Part shown: piece by piece, positions 21,387 to 31,804 of the stretch
Numbering within the stretch: the stretch's first letter is position 1
How the letters are laid out: every line of letters starts with the position of its first letter
From: Phlebotomus papatasi
Taxonomy: Eukaryota > Arthropoda > Insecta > Diptera > Psychodidae
Reading direction: 5' to 3'
DNA length: 64,000 nucleotides
Assembly (NCBI RefSeq): GCF_024763615.1
Contig: NC_077223.1
Coordinates: 65,162,627-65,226,626 of the forward strand
Made by a program: the position numbers and the translations under genes
The notes under the pieces: generated by a model
What the model saw: the letters and a program-made list of their open reading frames with translations, nothing else
Databases searched by the model: none
Told to the model about the DNA's origin: nothing

Positions 21387-22383
21387 CTGTTAAAAAAATT
21401 TATGTAACATTAGTTTCAAGAGAAAAGGACATAACCACAAGAATAACAATTGAAAGGAGAGAATTTCCAATTCCAATTTATGTAAAGGACACTTAAGTAC
21501 TGTAGGACACATGATTGCTTTTACTTTAATATATTTTTACCAAGATATAAAAAGCATTAGAGTAATACTGAAAATGCATTTCACTCGTAAAGTTCCTTGC
21601 ATTTTGACGTGGACTATCCAGGTTCCAGTATTCTGTAACTAGATTTTTTTAGTTAGCCACCCTTTTAAAATATTTGAATTGATTATATTTTTTTGAAAAA
21701 ACTAATTTCAGTTAGTCCCCTTATCAATTATTTGTGAATACGATTTTTTAATTATAGTAGGATTTCAAGGACAACTTGGAAATTTTCCAATTGTTCAAAC
21801 TTGAAAATTCATTTGAAAATATCATTAAAAAGCACATTTCTTGTTCAAATAGTAGAAAATGGTCTGTGACAAAGCTTTAGAGGTATTAACAAACCCGTAA
21901 AAAATTCTTAAGTGAATTCTTCGTTCATTTTACGAAAGCCCGTAGAAAGCGAATTAAAATGCCAAAAAATTACATTTCTCCCAAAGTAATTTTGAAAAGT
22001 TCCTAAAATAAACTTTTAAAGGCTTGCTCGAAAAGCGCATTTCTCTTCGAGTAAGAAGAAATTGTTTTCTGCAAAGTTGTGGAACGGTAAATTTGTTTAT
22101 AAGAATGTGGTGATTAATAAAAAAAATGCTTGGCTTCGAACGTTTCAATCTTCGAATATTTCAATTGTTGTTCTTTTATCCCCCTAAAGCAAAATTCCTA
22201 TTCTATTAGCCCTTTAAATAGTTTTCCATAACATTCACAATTCCTCCAAAAAATAGAAATTCTAGACTTTAGTTCCTAGATGCTTAATCGAAAAGAAATA
22301 AGGTTTTATTGATGAAAATCGGAGTTATTATAGAGCTCTCTGAAAGAACGATAACTCTTTATGATGAAGCTGCAGTGTTTATA
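21387..22383. other. MCU intron, no gene
   Basis: AT-rich DNA with no recognised element or reading frame on either strand. Confidence 0.35.
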
Positions 22384-22591
22384 GAAAAAGGCTTTTAGGT
22401 CTCATACTCTGGATTCGAACACTTGATAGTTTTTCCGTATTTCTTTAATGAATCTGACCTAATTTTTCCAGGAAATGTGTGACTTAAGACCAGCTTTTAA
22501 AATTACCATAGATTAGGCAGATTCATTAAAGAAATATGAGAACAACTTTGAAGTGTTTGAAGTCAGTGTGTGAAACCTGAACGTTTTCGCC
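22384..22591. mobile_element. Foldback MITE, TA-flanked
   Basis: TA at 22382-22383 and 22592-22593. The arms pair through GGTCTCATACTCTGGATTCGA against the inverted copy of GAAGTCAGTGTGTGAAACC. Inner blocks TTTCTTTAATGAATCTGACC and GCAGATTCATTAAAGAAA are inverted copies. Same family as 24205-24414. Confidence 0.65.
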
Positions 22592-22924
22592 TATATCAAG
22601 CTTATCAAGTTCAATAAGAATTATTTGAAATATTTTAAATTTGCACAGAAATATCATTCTCAAAGAACACTTTCTTGTTCTTTCTAGGTTTCAATAGAGA
22701 GAGTGTTTCCATGATTCTAATGGACAAATACAGGTTCGGATCTGAGCGCATCTACAATATGGACGAGACAGGACTGAGCACGGTCGTGAGGCCGCACCGA
22801 AAGTTATTACACGTAAAAATCTAAAACAAGTTGGACTGTGTGATACCAGCCAGAAGTCGCAGCAGAAGATTTTATCTCGTCGGTAATAATTCCCACGTAA
22901 ACGATCCCATCCTAATTATAACTA

Positions 22925-23182
22925 GGGTAAAGTGGTACAAGTTGGACAATGCAATGGTACAATTTGGACAGGGCTTTTTATCTTGATAAATTTAGTACTG
23001 CATTTTTATTTGTATATTTTTAATGCTTTAGTTTTATAATTTGGTTTCTAGTGCTTAAAAACAAATTTTGTACTGTATTTATCAAGAAAAAAGCCATGTC
23101 CAACTTGTACCGGCGAATTGTCCAACTTGTATCGGCGAATTGTCCAACTTGTAACACTAATTCCAAATTATACACTTTACCC
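22925..23182. mobile_element. Foldback MITE in the pogo pseudogene
   Basis: Ends GGGTAAAGTG and CACTTTACCC with TA on both sides (22923-22924 and 23183-23184). Inner inverted blocks: TACAAGTTGGACAAT against ATTGTCCAACTTGTA, and TTGATAAATTTAGTACTGCA against its diverged inverse. Confidence 0.7.
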
Positions 23183-23565
23183 TACTTAACCAAAATTGGT
23201 GGTTATTTTCAATTGCTTATAAGTATATAACGTCATGAATTTATTCTTCAAAATATTGAAGAATATTAAGGATAATGCCTGTACCTGTGTGTATCTATGG
23301 AGAATCCTATTTTACCATTTACTCATATTCGATAACCATTCCTCATATTCATAGTATGGAATATGACGTTGGTTGCATCAAGAACTATGCTAACTGCATT
23401 TGCTTTGTGTCTGCATTCATCACAAACACCGCGCAGTGAAGCGTCACTTACAACGAATGCTGACACAAAGCAAATGCAGTTAGCACAGTTGCTGATACAA
23501 CCGGACGATATGCTAACCCTCCTACCGCATACAAGTCACAAAACACAGCCGCTCGATCTAACTGT

Positions 23566-23963
23566 GTTATCACACTTGCACATTAAAATTTTAATATGAT
23601 TCACATTAATTGTCGCTGGTGAGAATCCAAATGTGTAATTTGTGTGTTTGAATCATTTTATATTCAAAATTTGATCTATTTGTTGATAAAAAGGTAGACT
23701 TGGCCCGCAAAATTTGATATAAATTGATTTATAGCATTAATGCGAAAAATTAAAGCGATTTTCTCTTTAATTTCTTAATGTGAAAAATATTTATGTTTTA
23801 GGTAAATTTAAACTTATTTTTGCAGGCCAAGTCCACTTCTTTATTAATAAATAGAAAAACCCCAAATATTAAGTGACTCAAAGACACAAATAACATATTT
23901 GGACGCTCATAAGCGACAATTAATGTGAATCACATTAAAATTTTAATGTGCAAAGTGTGACAA
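23566..23963. mobile_element. Foldback MITE inserted between two pogo coding blocks
   Basis: Arms of roughly 190 bp are inverted copies: GCACATTAAAATTTTAAT, GATTCACATTAATTGTCGCT and GACTTGGCC appear on the left and again inverted on the right. It interrupts the pogo coding sequence exactly between PLDLTV and VFGPLK. Confidence 0.65.
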
Positions 23964-24204
23964 CGCCGTAAGCGTGTTTGGTCCGTTGAAATCACACTGC
24001 GTGTAACTGTCTTAGTCGAGCGGACCAAAGCAAAGGGAGGCAATAGAATCACAGTGCATAATATAGTCAGAATATCAGCAAGACTTATAAAAAACTTTTC
24101 GCCAAGTAATATCAAGTCAAGCTTTAGGGCGAGGAAAAATTTTCCGTTGGACAGACAAAAATGACTTAAATTCTTTCAAGATAAGGAACCTTATGCTACA
24201 TCTA

Positions 24205-24414
24205 GGGAAAGGATTTTAAGCTTCGCACGCATTTTGGCTTCGAATATTTCATATTTTTCTCATATTCCTTTAACGAATCTGACCTAATCGCAATACATTT
24301 TAATAGCTAATCTTACAACATATAAAACTAAAAATAGTTTAGATTTATTAAAGGAATATAGGATAGATATGAAGTGTTCGAAGTCAGAGTGTGTGTGAAC
24401 TGAAAGCCTTCCCC
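24205..24414. mobile_element. Foldback MITE, TA-flanked (same family as 22384)
   Basis: Flanking TA at 24203-24204 and 24415-24416. Ends GGGAAAGGATTTTAAGC and inverted GGGGAAGGCTTTCAG. Inner blocks TTCGAATATTTCATA and GAAGTGTTCGAAGTCAGA pair. It lies in the pogo pseudogene. Confidence 0.65.
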
Positions 24415-24520
24415 TACTGTTGATCATGTGGCACCGTATGCATCAGATTTTGATCCTGCTGATGATACTTTTGAAGCTCTAATGGCTATGGAAAATGGAG
24501 ATGTAGCAGAAAAAGCTTAA

Positions 24521-26789
24521 CCGTCGCGGCATTTGAATTGAGCGACTGAGCGTCGGATTCTGCAAGGAAAACTTTTGTAAAATCTTAAGTGTCGTAAAAA
24601 AAGTGTGACTGACGAAATAGCGGAAACTGATTGGTGAAACAATAAGTCTAGAATAAAATTGCTAAAACTCCCTTCAGGATTATATTTTCATTGTTAATTT
24701 GTTATCAAGTATAAGAGTGATTTATGAAGTAAAGAATTTAGGAGAAGACATTAGGTTTTACTAGAGAAACGTCCCGAAAGTCTTTGGTTCGCATCCAGTT
24801 GACAATTGCGATAAGCGTCCCGCGTAAAGGGGTCAAACTATGCTTCTGTCGGAGGTTTCTGGGCTTTTGAGTATTGCAGGAGAACCCACAGGATTGTAGT
24901 CTATCGTGGCGACTCAGCAGGAATACAGCAACCTGCGGAAATTGGTTCTTTCGACCGGTGGTGAAAATAGGAGAGTAGTGTTTAACTCTAGTTAAGGAAT
25001 CTTTTAAAGAGTGAATTGAGACGCTCAGAGCAGAAGTGAACTGTTTTAATGGAGACCACTTCTGCTCTGGTGTCTCAATTATTCACACAGGTAAAAGCCT
25101 ATAATAGATTTCACTGAAAATAATGTGAATTTTACGTTCTCATGTGACGATGACAATCTTGAAAATAATCCTTACTGTAACAGTTTCATCTCAAGACTCT
25201 GCTGATAATCCTTTCATCCATAAGGTTGAATCGAATTCATCTAATGCATTATTTCTTCAAGCAGAATAAATTCTTGGCTTTGTAAACAAACTGCATTCCT
25301 AAGAAGAGCTCAGATCAATGTCATCGGCAGAAGTTCCAGACCTCTCCTTATCGTCTACGAAATGTATAGATGAACATGAAATGCACCCATGCAAGATCCA
25401 CCTATGCATTGCTAAATACACTATTAGATCTCTCAATGATTTGCATATACTTTATCTACCAAGGAAATCATTGAGTCGTTACCAAATCTTCATTTGAGAT
25501 ATAATTCCAAACAAAGTATGGTGTCAAGTACTGTCACTGAATCACCACAGTTCAAGCGAAAAGAAAAGATGGAAAGGAAAAAGCGCGCAAAGGAGGAAAA
25601 TAATCCAATCAGAGATCTTAAGAAAAGTATCAAGGAGGGAATCTAGAGAAATCAAATTCTTAACACAGAGATACTACTTCTCTCTATAGAGGACGACCAA
25701 GAAAAAATTTTCCCCATTCGGAAAACTAAATTAAAAAAAAAATAGTAAAAGTTGGCCTCATAAATAAAGAATTAAAAAAATACAGACAAAAACTCTTTTA
25801 ATTCTAAAATCTTTATCTGAAATGTAGCATGTTATCTTCTCAGTAAGCTAAAGCTCATGGTGAATTGAAGCTTTCATTTTATTTTCCATTCAAAGACAGA
25901 ACATACTCTCCTCTAAGCATAAAAGCTTAAAGAATTCAAGTGGAGTAGGAAATATAGAAAATTTTATAAATTCCATAGATATGTCTCCTAGATATCTATC
26001 AGCTTTTTAAAAACTCGTGAAAAAAAGATATTCTTTTGTAATATTTTACCCCAAAGTATACTTAATTGTATCACAATTAAGCTGTTTAAAATTTTAATTA
26101 ATCTGCATAATTATAATATTATGTAGTAGTGTATAAAACATAAAATGAAAACAACATTCTCTAAATTTCCTTGTTCACAAAATTGCTTTAATTTTCATCC
26201 CGTGTTTTTTCATGTAAAACTCTTTTAAATAAACTCCCTATACTCATTTTCATCCACTTACTAAATAGTCCAAATGCAGAAAAATACGCTTCATTGTTTA
26301 ATTTATATAACTCACACGATATTTATACGTTTCATTAACATACAGTGTCAGAGTCTGTTTGCCGTACTAATAAAAGTGAATTTTCAGCAAAATTTTGTTT
26401 TATGGCGATATTCGATATTGAAATATTAATCTCACGTACAAGAGCAAATATATTGCAATTCCATTCAGGGTTATTTTCTTCTTTCCGAAACATAAAAATT
26501 AAATAACTGCAATTGTACAGTTTAAATTGCTGAGTATATTGAAGAAAAAAAAACTTTACTTTTAAACTCAATTTGTTTCAATGATTATGCAAAGAAAATA
26601 GAAGAGATATACTTGTAGGTACCATCTTCCGTTTTCATTGCAAAAACTCATCTAATCACGAATCTATTTACGCCTCAGAGCAAAATTATCATCGTTACCA
26701 TCAGTAAGCAAATAATTATGCGTCATAGATACAAAGAAACAATGGAAAATAATTTGTTATTAGATTTATTATATTTGAAGATTACATAT
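24521..26789. other. MCU intron, no gene recognised
   Basis: Contains a 20-odd bp hairpin near 25020-25075 (CAGAGCAGAAGTG and its inverted copy) and a basic-coding patch near 25560-25640 (EKRKRK-like) that could be further pogo debris. Otherwise AT-rich, ending at the Polinton target site. Confidence 0.35.
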
Positions 26790-26795
26790 TATATA

Positions 26796-27707
26796 AGTAG
26801 TAAGGGTGAAGCAGAGTACTGTTTTGTGGGCGTGGCTTTCCGTGGAGCACGAGACTGTTTTGTGACGCCACATCGATAACTCTGGTGGGTGGGCTACCTG
26901 CAGGTCGGTTTTCCCCCGCTCCCCGCCCTCCTCTCCCCGCCCTCCTCTCCCCGCCCTCCTCTCTCCCCGCCCTTTCCGGCTACTATTTTGCGTTTTGGTT
27001 AACTATTTTAACTGAATATGGAGCACAATACTGATTTGTGGGCGTGGCTTGTCTGTGGAGTACGATATTGTTGAGTGGGAAGCGATTTCATTGGCTGTGG
27101 AGCACGATACTGTTGAGGGACGCATTTTCATTGGCTATGGAGCACGATACTGCTGAAAGAAGCGTTTTCATTGGCTATGGAATACGATACTGTTGTTTGA
27201 ATGTGAATCGTTTCAGTCGCCATATTGGACTTTTAAACTGTAAGCTTTAGACGGCCATCTTGAACTTTTTAGAACTTTAAAACTTTTTGATATTGCGCTT
27301 TTAGATGGACATTTTGAATATTTTAAATTAACGGAAATTACTTTGATGGACTCTTTCTCATGCAATTTTTTTCTCCCTATACATTTGTGTGTGAAAAGAT
27401 CTGCCGTCCATGGGAATTGATCACGGGACCTCTCGGTTGCGAGTCCAATACCTTATCCATTATGCCACTCGTGGCATGATAGAAGATTTGTCAGAAGTCT
27501 TTCCTATGCAGTGAATGAAATTTTAGGTGATATTCTTCATAATCTTTTTCCTCTGCACTGTCCAAGTGTGGAAAAATGCAATGCAATATGAGACCTTTCC
27601 GCGCGCTCGCTGTGGGCAAGTGTGTGACTATCGCTGAGCGCGAGAATTTGATTCCTGCAGACGGAGGAAGCAACACAGGAAAAAAGTCTTGGGTGTGCGA
27701 TGCAATT
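26796..27707 (+). repeat. Polinton left terminal inverted repeat
   Basis: Matches 40674-41585 in inverted orientation, almost without difference over the outer ~850 bp and with a few mismatches near the inner end. It holds a CTCCCCGCCCTCCTCT tandem block (26920-26970), a GTGGGCGTGGCTT motif (a GC-box-like site) twice, tandem ~45 bp units around GGAGCACGATACTG and CATTGGCTATGG (27050-27190, including CCAAT boxes in inverse), and a tRNA-like segment (27402-27475). Short frames inside are not conserved genes. Confidence 0.93.
27402..27475 (-). other. tRNA-like sequence in left terminal repeat
   Basis: Mirror copy of 40906-40979. See that entry for the boxes. Confidence 0.5.
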
Positions 27708-27790
27708 GTAGCAACTCAATGAAAAATGAAGATCACCAACAAATGATCATTGAAAGAAAAGAAACACATATTTTCACATTTTATAAATTC

Positions 27791-27796
27791 TTTATT
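27791..27796 (-). terminator. Poly(A) signal after the major capsid gene
   Basis: AATAAA on minus, 34 bp beyond the MCP stop codon, between the gene and the terminal repeat. Confidence 0.6.
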
Positions 27797-27829
27797 GGCA
27801 GACAAAAATTTATTCTAATGCATATTAGC

Positions 27830-29077
27830 TTATGACAAAATGATATTTCTATTCTTATCAATTTCTAACTTTGCATCATATTCTGCATACACAATGCAAG
27901 TAATAGTTTTTGGAATTGTCTCAGAGAAACGAGCTTCTATGCGAATAGAGCCCTGATCTAACAGAGAAAGGCATCCACCTGAATGAGCATCAGGGTTCAG
28001 ATCATATGCCAAGATGAAAAATCCATTTTTAAATTCTTCGTAAGTGATGTCATGCCCTTTGTCATCATAGTGAATGCCTGTTCCTGTAAAGAGAGTCTGG
28101 TATGCTTTTGCATATTGATCTTTAGGAAAATCCATGTGAAGAGGATTAATTGGATATGGTGTGCCATTTACAAGTAGGGCGAAATCTGAGATATTATAAT
28201 GCTGAAAATTAAATGGATCTTGAGATTTTTGTCCATTATATGCAGAATTGTCAACCATAGCAAAAATTACTCTGCGAGGCAAAATTCCATGAAGAATATT
28301 GTCCAAATTTATGGAATTAGACCCTGCGGGGACAGTGAGTGTCTTAATTTCAACTTTTTTATAATGATATTCTGCATTCTTGTGCTCCAACACTTTGTTA
28401 TGGGCAAGAAGAATATTTGGGTTTAAAGTTATCTGTTTCATATACATTGTTGCATCGTGTATGCGAAATTGTGGATTATGATTATCATTGCAAAGAAGAA
28501 AGAAAGATGATTTTTCAAGAGTAATAATAACCCTTAGGTCTACATTGTTAATTAAGAATATTGGCTGATTGAACATATCACAATGCAGCCGACCCAAAAC
28601 CTCAATTACTTTGCTATTTTTAATCAAATTATTTCTTTTTGATTGATCTTTTATCCATCCAGAGTTGCGTAGGAAAGTATTTTTGGCATCTTGTCCATAA
28701 GACAAAAGTGTCTCAAAATAGCTCCTGTAATGATAATCTCCTTCACTCTGGGAAATTATCCTTCCATTGAGTGAAACAGACACCGATCGTATGAGTGAAT
28801 GCAGGATGTTGTTTACAATTCCTGGTTGTTCAATATCCTCATCTGTGTATCTTTCTCCATTTTCATTTAAGAGTTGAATTTTAAATTTCACGTAGATTGA
28901 AGATAGATCTCGATAGCAATCTCCATTGGATACAGAGTAAAATTCAATCACTGATGAATTATCTAGACTGGCAAGGGGTTGATAAGAGATTTCATCGGCT
29001 CTGAGAATAGATGTTTGCAAGGGTGGAGATAGAAAAATGTCCAGTTCGCTCTTCATACATTCTGTATATTGAGCCAT
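27830..29077 (-). CDS. MCP: Polinton major capsid protein (double jelly-roll)
   Basis: Forms the hexon-like capsomer of the predicted virion. The 415-residue product has the features I know from Polinton capsid proteins, often annotated F54H12.2-like: an N-terminal strand run with YVKFKIQLLNENG, then NNILHSLIRSVSVSLNGRII, then YHYRSYFETLLSYGQDAK. The double jelly-roll fold is known for the family; it is not provable from the sequence by eye. The start ATG overlaps the stop of the upstream 170-residue gene (TAATG), suggesting coupled translation. The only good TATA box upstream is the one before that gene (29626-29632). A poly(A) signal follows the stop. The frame is uninterrupted. Confidence 0.88.
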   Translation of the reverse strand: MAQYTECMKSELDIFLSPPLQTSILRADEISYQPLASLDNSSVIEFYSVSNGDCYRDLSSIYVKFKIQLLNENGERYTDEDIEQPGIVNNILHSLIRSVSVSLNGRIISQSEGDYHYRSYFETLLSYGQDAKNTFLRNSGWIKDQSKRNNLIKNSKVIEVLGRLHCDMFNQPIFLINNVDLRVIITLEKSSFFLLCNDNHNPQFRIHDATMYMKQITLNPNILLAHNKVLEHKNAEYHYKKVEIKTLTVPAGSNSINLDNILHGILPRRVIFAMVDNSAYNGQKSQDPFNFQHYNISDFALLVNGTPYPINPLHMDFPKDQYAKAYQTLFTGTGIHYDDKGHDITYEEFKNGFFILAYDLNPDAHSGGCLSLLDQGSIRIEARFSETIPKTITCIVYAEYDAKLEIDKNRNIILS

Positions 29078-29589
29078 TATGAAAAAATATCCAAGACTCT
29101 AGGTTTTTTATTTTGCTTGGCTTTGACCTTTTTGAGCTTTGATCTCTTTTTAATAATCTTTTCCTGAATTTTGTTAAGAATATTTTTGGCTTTATTCTTT
29201 TTCTTCGATCTGGACCTCACTAAGGATGATGAGGGAATAGAAGATCCTCTCTGTGGACTCGTATATATACCTTCTCCAGTCATAGTTTTGAATTTTTTAA
29301 TAGCTTTTTGTCTTAAATCATCTCGAGCTTCTCTACCCCGCTCCAGAAGAATATCTTTAAGGGGTTTTGTACCAATATCTGTTAAAATTTCAGCTCCTGT
29401 TTTTGCAGCTTGTGTTTTCAATGCAGACAATCCTCTAATAAAAAGTGGTTTTAAGAATCGAATTAGGCCTCCAAGAACTGAACCCAGTCCTCGACCTCTT
29501 TGTACGCCATAGAAATCAGGAACATAAACACTCCCGATTTCTCCACGGCCAATTTGTCTCATATAATATGAAGTGTATAGGTTAGCCAT
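29077..29589 (-). CDS. Small basic Gly-rich Polinton protein, probable virion component
   Basis: A 170-residue protein upstream of the major capsid gene. The N-terminal half has RGRGLGSVLGGLIRFLKPLF, a glycine-rich hydrophobic/amphipathic stretch, and the C-terminal third is very basic (RSRSKKKNKAK, KKRSKLKKVKAKQNKK). Small proteins of this style sit beside the capsid genes in Polintons and adintoviruses and are compared with adenovirus core or membrane-active proteins. That role is inference. It has its own TATA box at 29626-29632, 37 bp or more before the ATG, and its TAA shares one base with the MCP start codon. Confidence 0.6.
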   Translation of the reverse strand: MANLYTSYYMRQIGRGEIGSVYVPDFYGVQRGRGLGSVLGGLIRFLKPLFIRGLSALKTQAAKTGAEILTDIGTKPLKDILLERGREARDDLRQKAIKKFKTMTGEGIYTSPQRGSSIPSSSLVRSRSKKKNKAKNILNKIQEKIIKKRSKLKKVKAKQNKKPRVLDIFS

Positions 29590-29625
29590 CTTTGAGATAG
29601 TGAAGAAATCAATAATAACAGGTGT

Positions 29626-29632
29626 ATTTATA
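29626..29632 (-). promoter_or_regulatory. TATA box for the 170-residue protein and MCP
   Basis: TATAAATA on minus, about 40 bp before the ATG at 29589. An initiator-like TTCACTA lies ~30 bp downstream. It follows directly on the poly(A) signal of the preceding gene (29650-29655), giving back-to-back transcription units. Confidence 0.55.
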
Positions 29633-29646
29633 TCTTTTTCATAACA

Positions 29647-30726
29647 TCATTTATTTCTCTTAAAATGAAGTACTAACATTGTTGGTGTTGAGCTTGCTTG
29701 AAAATTGTAGGGTTTCCCATTTTGGGATGTGATTAAAATTTCAATCGTATCAAAATCATTTTTTTCTACAGGAAAATATTGAATTCGCTCAAATGACTTA
29801 TAAACTTCATTGTTCTGAATTAAAAGTATGGTCCTTAGGCATCTTGCAAAAGTATTGCTTACAAGTTGAGGCCTAATTATATCAGTGTACACAAACATTA
29901 AGTCCCTGGTGTGGCTTGTTGTGAATGGGGCTGGAGAAATTGATGGATGCAAAACTGATGAAACAAAATCATCCCTGTTCACATCATGTATGATTGGAGG
30001 TAATTTTGAATGTTCTAAAATTTTTAAAAGTTCATCTTTGTTGCGTGCAGATTGTGGAAGAGATGCAAATATTGTTTTCATAAGATCATCAATAGATTCA
30101 TAATTATCTCTGTACAGTGGAATATCAAACATTGTGTCATTCAAATACATGTTGATTGTGGTCAAAGGTTCAGACACCTCATCAAAAGATTGTTTTACAA
30201 TTATATCAGCTGGCTCGCATTGTTGTTTTGGTCTTAGAAGAGCTGCGAGTTTGGCATTTCCACTCATTTCACTCATCTCCACGTGCTCAGTGTCATATGT
30301 GCACTCTGTGCATTCCTCAATAAGCTGCTCGAGTTTCATTTCAATGTTGAATACCTCGAAAGAAGATCCCACAGTTGGATTGTCCATTGTAGAATTATGA
30401 TTATAAGCATTTTTCACCAAGTAGAGAAGACTTCTTAGAGGTGTTTGTGGTGTGTAAATGGGAATTGTTATCGGCTTTCTCGCTCCCTGATTATTTATTA
30501 TGGTGATGGTTTTTGGCTTTACAGCTTTAGGTTTTTCCCTATCACCAGATGATTCTGCCACATTAAATGATATTTCAGCAAGTCCAACAATCCATTCACC
30601 GGGCAAGAATATTTTTGTTGGCAATTTGGTGTAAAAATTTGCCAGAGTGTTATGAGGAAAATATCTCTGAGAGGAATTGCTCAACAGAGTCAAGTAAAAA
30701 TCATTTTTCATGTCGCTCGATGCCAT
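29647..30726 (-). CDS. Polinton minor capsid (penton-like) protein, probable
   Basis: A 359-residue protein encoded between integrase and the capsid genes. Its N-terminus, NDFYLTLLSNSSQRYFPHNT followed by FYTKLP and LPGEWIVGLAEISF, is a recurring domain in proteins next to Polinton MCP genes. I take it as the minor capsid/penton candidate (PX-like) from position and that motif. The C-terminal half, with YFPVEKNDFDTIEILI, looks beta-rich. It overlaps the integrase end by 26 bp; starting at the second methionine (30711) would shorten the overlap to 11 bp. The last codons, AGA AAT AAA TGA, contain an AATAAA poly(A) signal (29650-29655). Confidence 0.6.
   Translation of the reverse strand: MASSDMKNDFYLTLLSNSSQRYFPHNTLANFYTKLPTKIFLPGEWIVGLAEISFNVAESSGDREKPKAVKPKTITIINNQGARKPITIPIYTPQTPLRSLLYLVKNAYNHNSTMDNPTVGSSFEVFNIEMKLEQLIEECTECTYDTEHVEMSEMSGNAKLAALLRPKQQCEPADIIVKQSFDEVSEPLTTINMYLNDTMFDIPLYRDNYESIDDLMKTIFASLPQSARNKDELLKILEHSKLPPIIHDVNRDDFVSSVLHPSISPAPFTTSHTRDLMFVYTDIIRPQLVSNTFARCLRTILLIQNNEVYKSFERIQYFPVEKNDFDTIEILITSQNGKPYNFQASSTPTMLVLHFKRNK
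29650..29655 (-). terminator. Poly(A) signal overlapping the minor capsid stop
   Basis: AATAAA on minus lies inside the last two sense codons and abuts the TGA. The next promoter (TATA at 29626-29632) starts ~18 bp later. Confidence 0.55.
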
Positions 30727-31804
30727 ATTGATTTAAAATATTGGCCTGATTTATCCAATGAGATGTATCATCTCCTTTGAATTTTACATAATACTGAAGA
30801 TTTTTTCCCAATCCTCGCGTTTTTATAATCTTTTCAATGGGAGGATGACCATCTTTAATCTGTACCTTTTGCAATTGCTGTTTATAAAATCTTCCAGAAA
30901 TCGGAGTATTTTTGTAATCGCGCAAAATGTATATTGGGAAGGGTTTTTTGTCGATTATTTTGTCTATGTGAAATTTTTCGACTGTCCAATGTTGCTGAAA
31001 ACCTCTGTCAAATGATGGTTTAGATTTTGCAACTCTTACCAAATCATCAACTTGAAGGTTTTTGACATTCTTTGAATACTTTGATAAAAAATCCAAATGT
31101 TGATCTCTATATCTTTTATTTAAATTTGCAACATCATCATCTGTTACATCGTTAGGTGTCATTCCTATAGTTCTATGATGAGAATTATTATAGACAAAAA
31201 TCAATTGATTCAGAACATCGATATATCTCTCTGTCTTTTTATGTGTAAAATATCTAAACATTTTCTGTTTAAACGTTCTGTTGAATCTTTCCACGACGGC
31301 ACATTTAATTGATGGGTTATAAGAAAAATTTTGCTGAATATTTTTGCTTTTTAAGTAACTTTTGAAAATTGAGTTTTTAAATTCTTTCCCATGGTCAGAC
31401 TGTACTTTTTCAGGAATTTTCCCACTCTCTTTAATAATATCGGCAAAAGCTTTAGTAACCTCTTCTGCAGATTTATTCTTAAGTGGGCGGACAAATGCAA
31501 ATTTGGAAAATACATCAATCACGGTTAGAATGAAAGAGTAATTGTCATTATGCTTTTTATACTGTCTCATATCAACCAAATCAATTTCCCATAACTCATC
31601 AATATTTGTAACTATATATTTATTTTTCGGATAATTCTTTATTACAGGATGATGCAAAGTATACACATCTTGTTTTTGCAAATAATTTGTTATGTCTTTT
31701 TTGCTGACAATATTTTTCAAATTTTCAAACAGTTTCTGTGGTCTGGCATACAAGTTTTTACTGTTTAAATTCAAATATTCCTCATCTAAGGTACTGGAGT
31801 CCAT
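30701..31804 (-). CDS. INT: Polinton integrase with C-terminal chromodomain
   Basis: Inserts the element into host DNA, giving the 6 bp duplication. The 367-residue protein carries a retroviral-type catalytic core with D-D-E: Asp in EIDLVDMRQYKKHND, Asp in VQSDHGKEFKN, and Glu in AVVERFNRTFKQKMFRYF. VYNNSHHRTIGMTPNDV after the Glu is typical of the family. A DDLVRVAKSKPSFDRGF segment (SH3-like) follows, then YYVKFKGDDTSHWINQ, a chromodomain motif likely to bind histone tails. Chromodomain-bearing integrases are known in Polintons. It overlaps the upstream gene by 19 bp and the downstream gene by 26 bp. No clear TATA box precedes it, so it may be expressed from a longer transcript. Confidence 0.93.
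   Translation of the reverse strand: MDSSTLDEEYLNLNSKNLYARPQKLFENLKNIVSKKDITNYLQKQDVYTLHHPVIKNYPKNKYIVTNIDELWEIDLVDMRQYKKHNDNYSFILTVIDVFSKFAFVRPLKNKSAEEVTKAFADIIKESGKIPEKVQSDHGKEFKNSIFKSYLKSKNIQQNFSYNPSIKCAVVERFNRTFKQKMFRYFTHKKTERYIDVLNQLIFVYNNSHHRTIGMTPNDVTDDDVANLNKRYRDQHLDFLSKYSKNVKNLQVDDLVRVAKSKPSFDRGFQQHWTVEKFHIDKIIDKKPFPIYILRDYKNTPISGRFYKQQLQKVQIKDGHPPIEKIIKTRGLGKNLQYYVKFKGDDTSHWINQANILNQYGIERHEK

Larger units (their letters stand above)
22691..24520 (+). pseudogene. pogo/Tigger-like (DDE_1) transposase pseudogene, split by MITEs
   Basis: Three separated fragments translate to consecutive parts of a pogo-type transposase. At 22691-22850: MDKYRFGSERIYNMDETGLS, containing the DE-T-G signature around the first catalytic Asp, then a stop. 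At 23507-23580: MLTLLPHTSHKTQPLDLTV, the segment before the third acidic residue. From 23971: VFGPLK, the direct continuation of PLDLTVFGPLK. An acidic tail (FDPADDTFEALMAMENGDVA) ends near 24520. Stops and frameshifts are present and three MITEs (22925, 23566, 24205) interrupt it, so it is dead. Confidence 0.65.

Noticed and set aside
27038..27250. Small frame repeated in both Polinton ends (MGVACLWSTILL...)
   Set aside because: It lies in the terminal repeat over tandem promoter-like units and is duplicated only because the repeat is.
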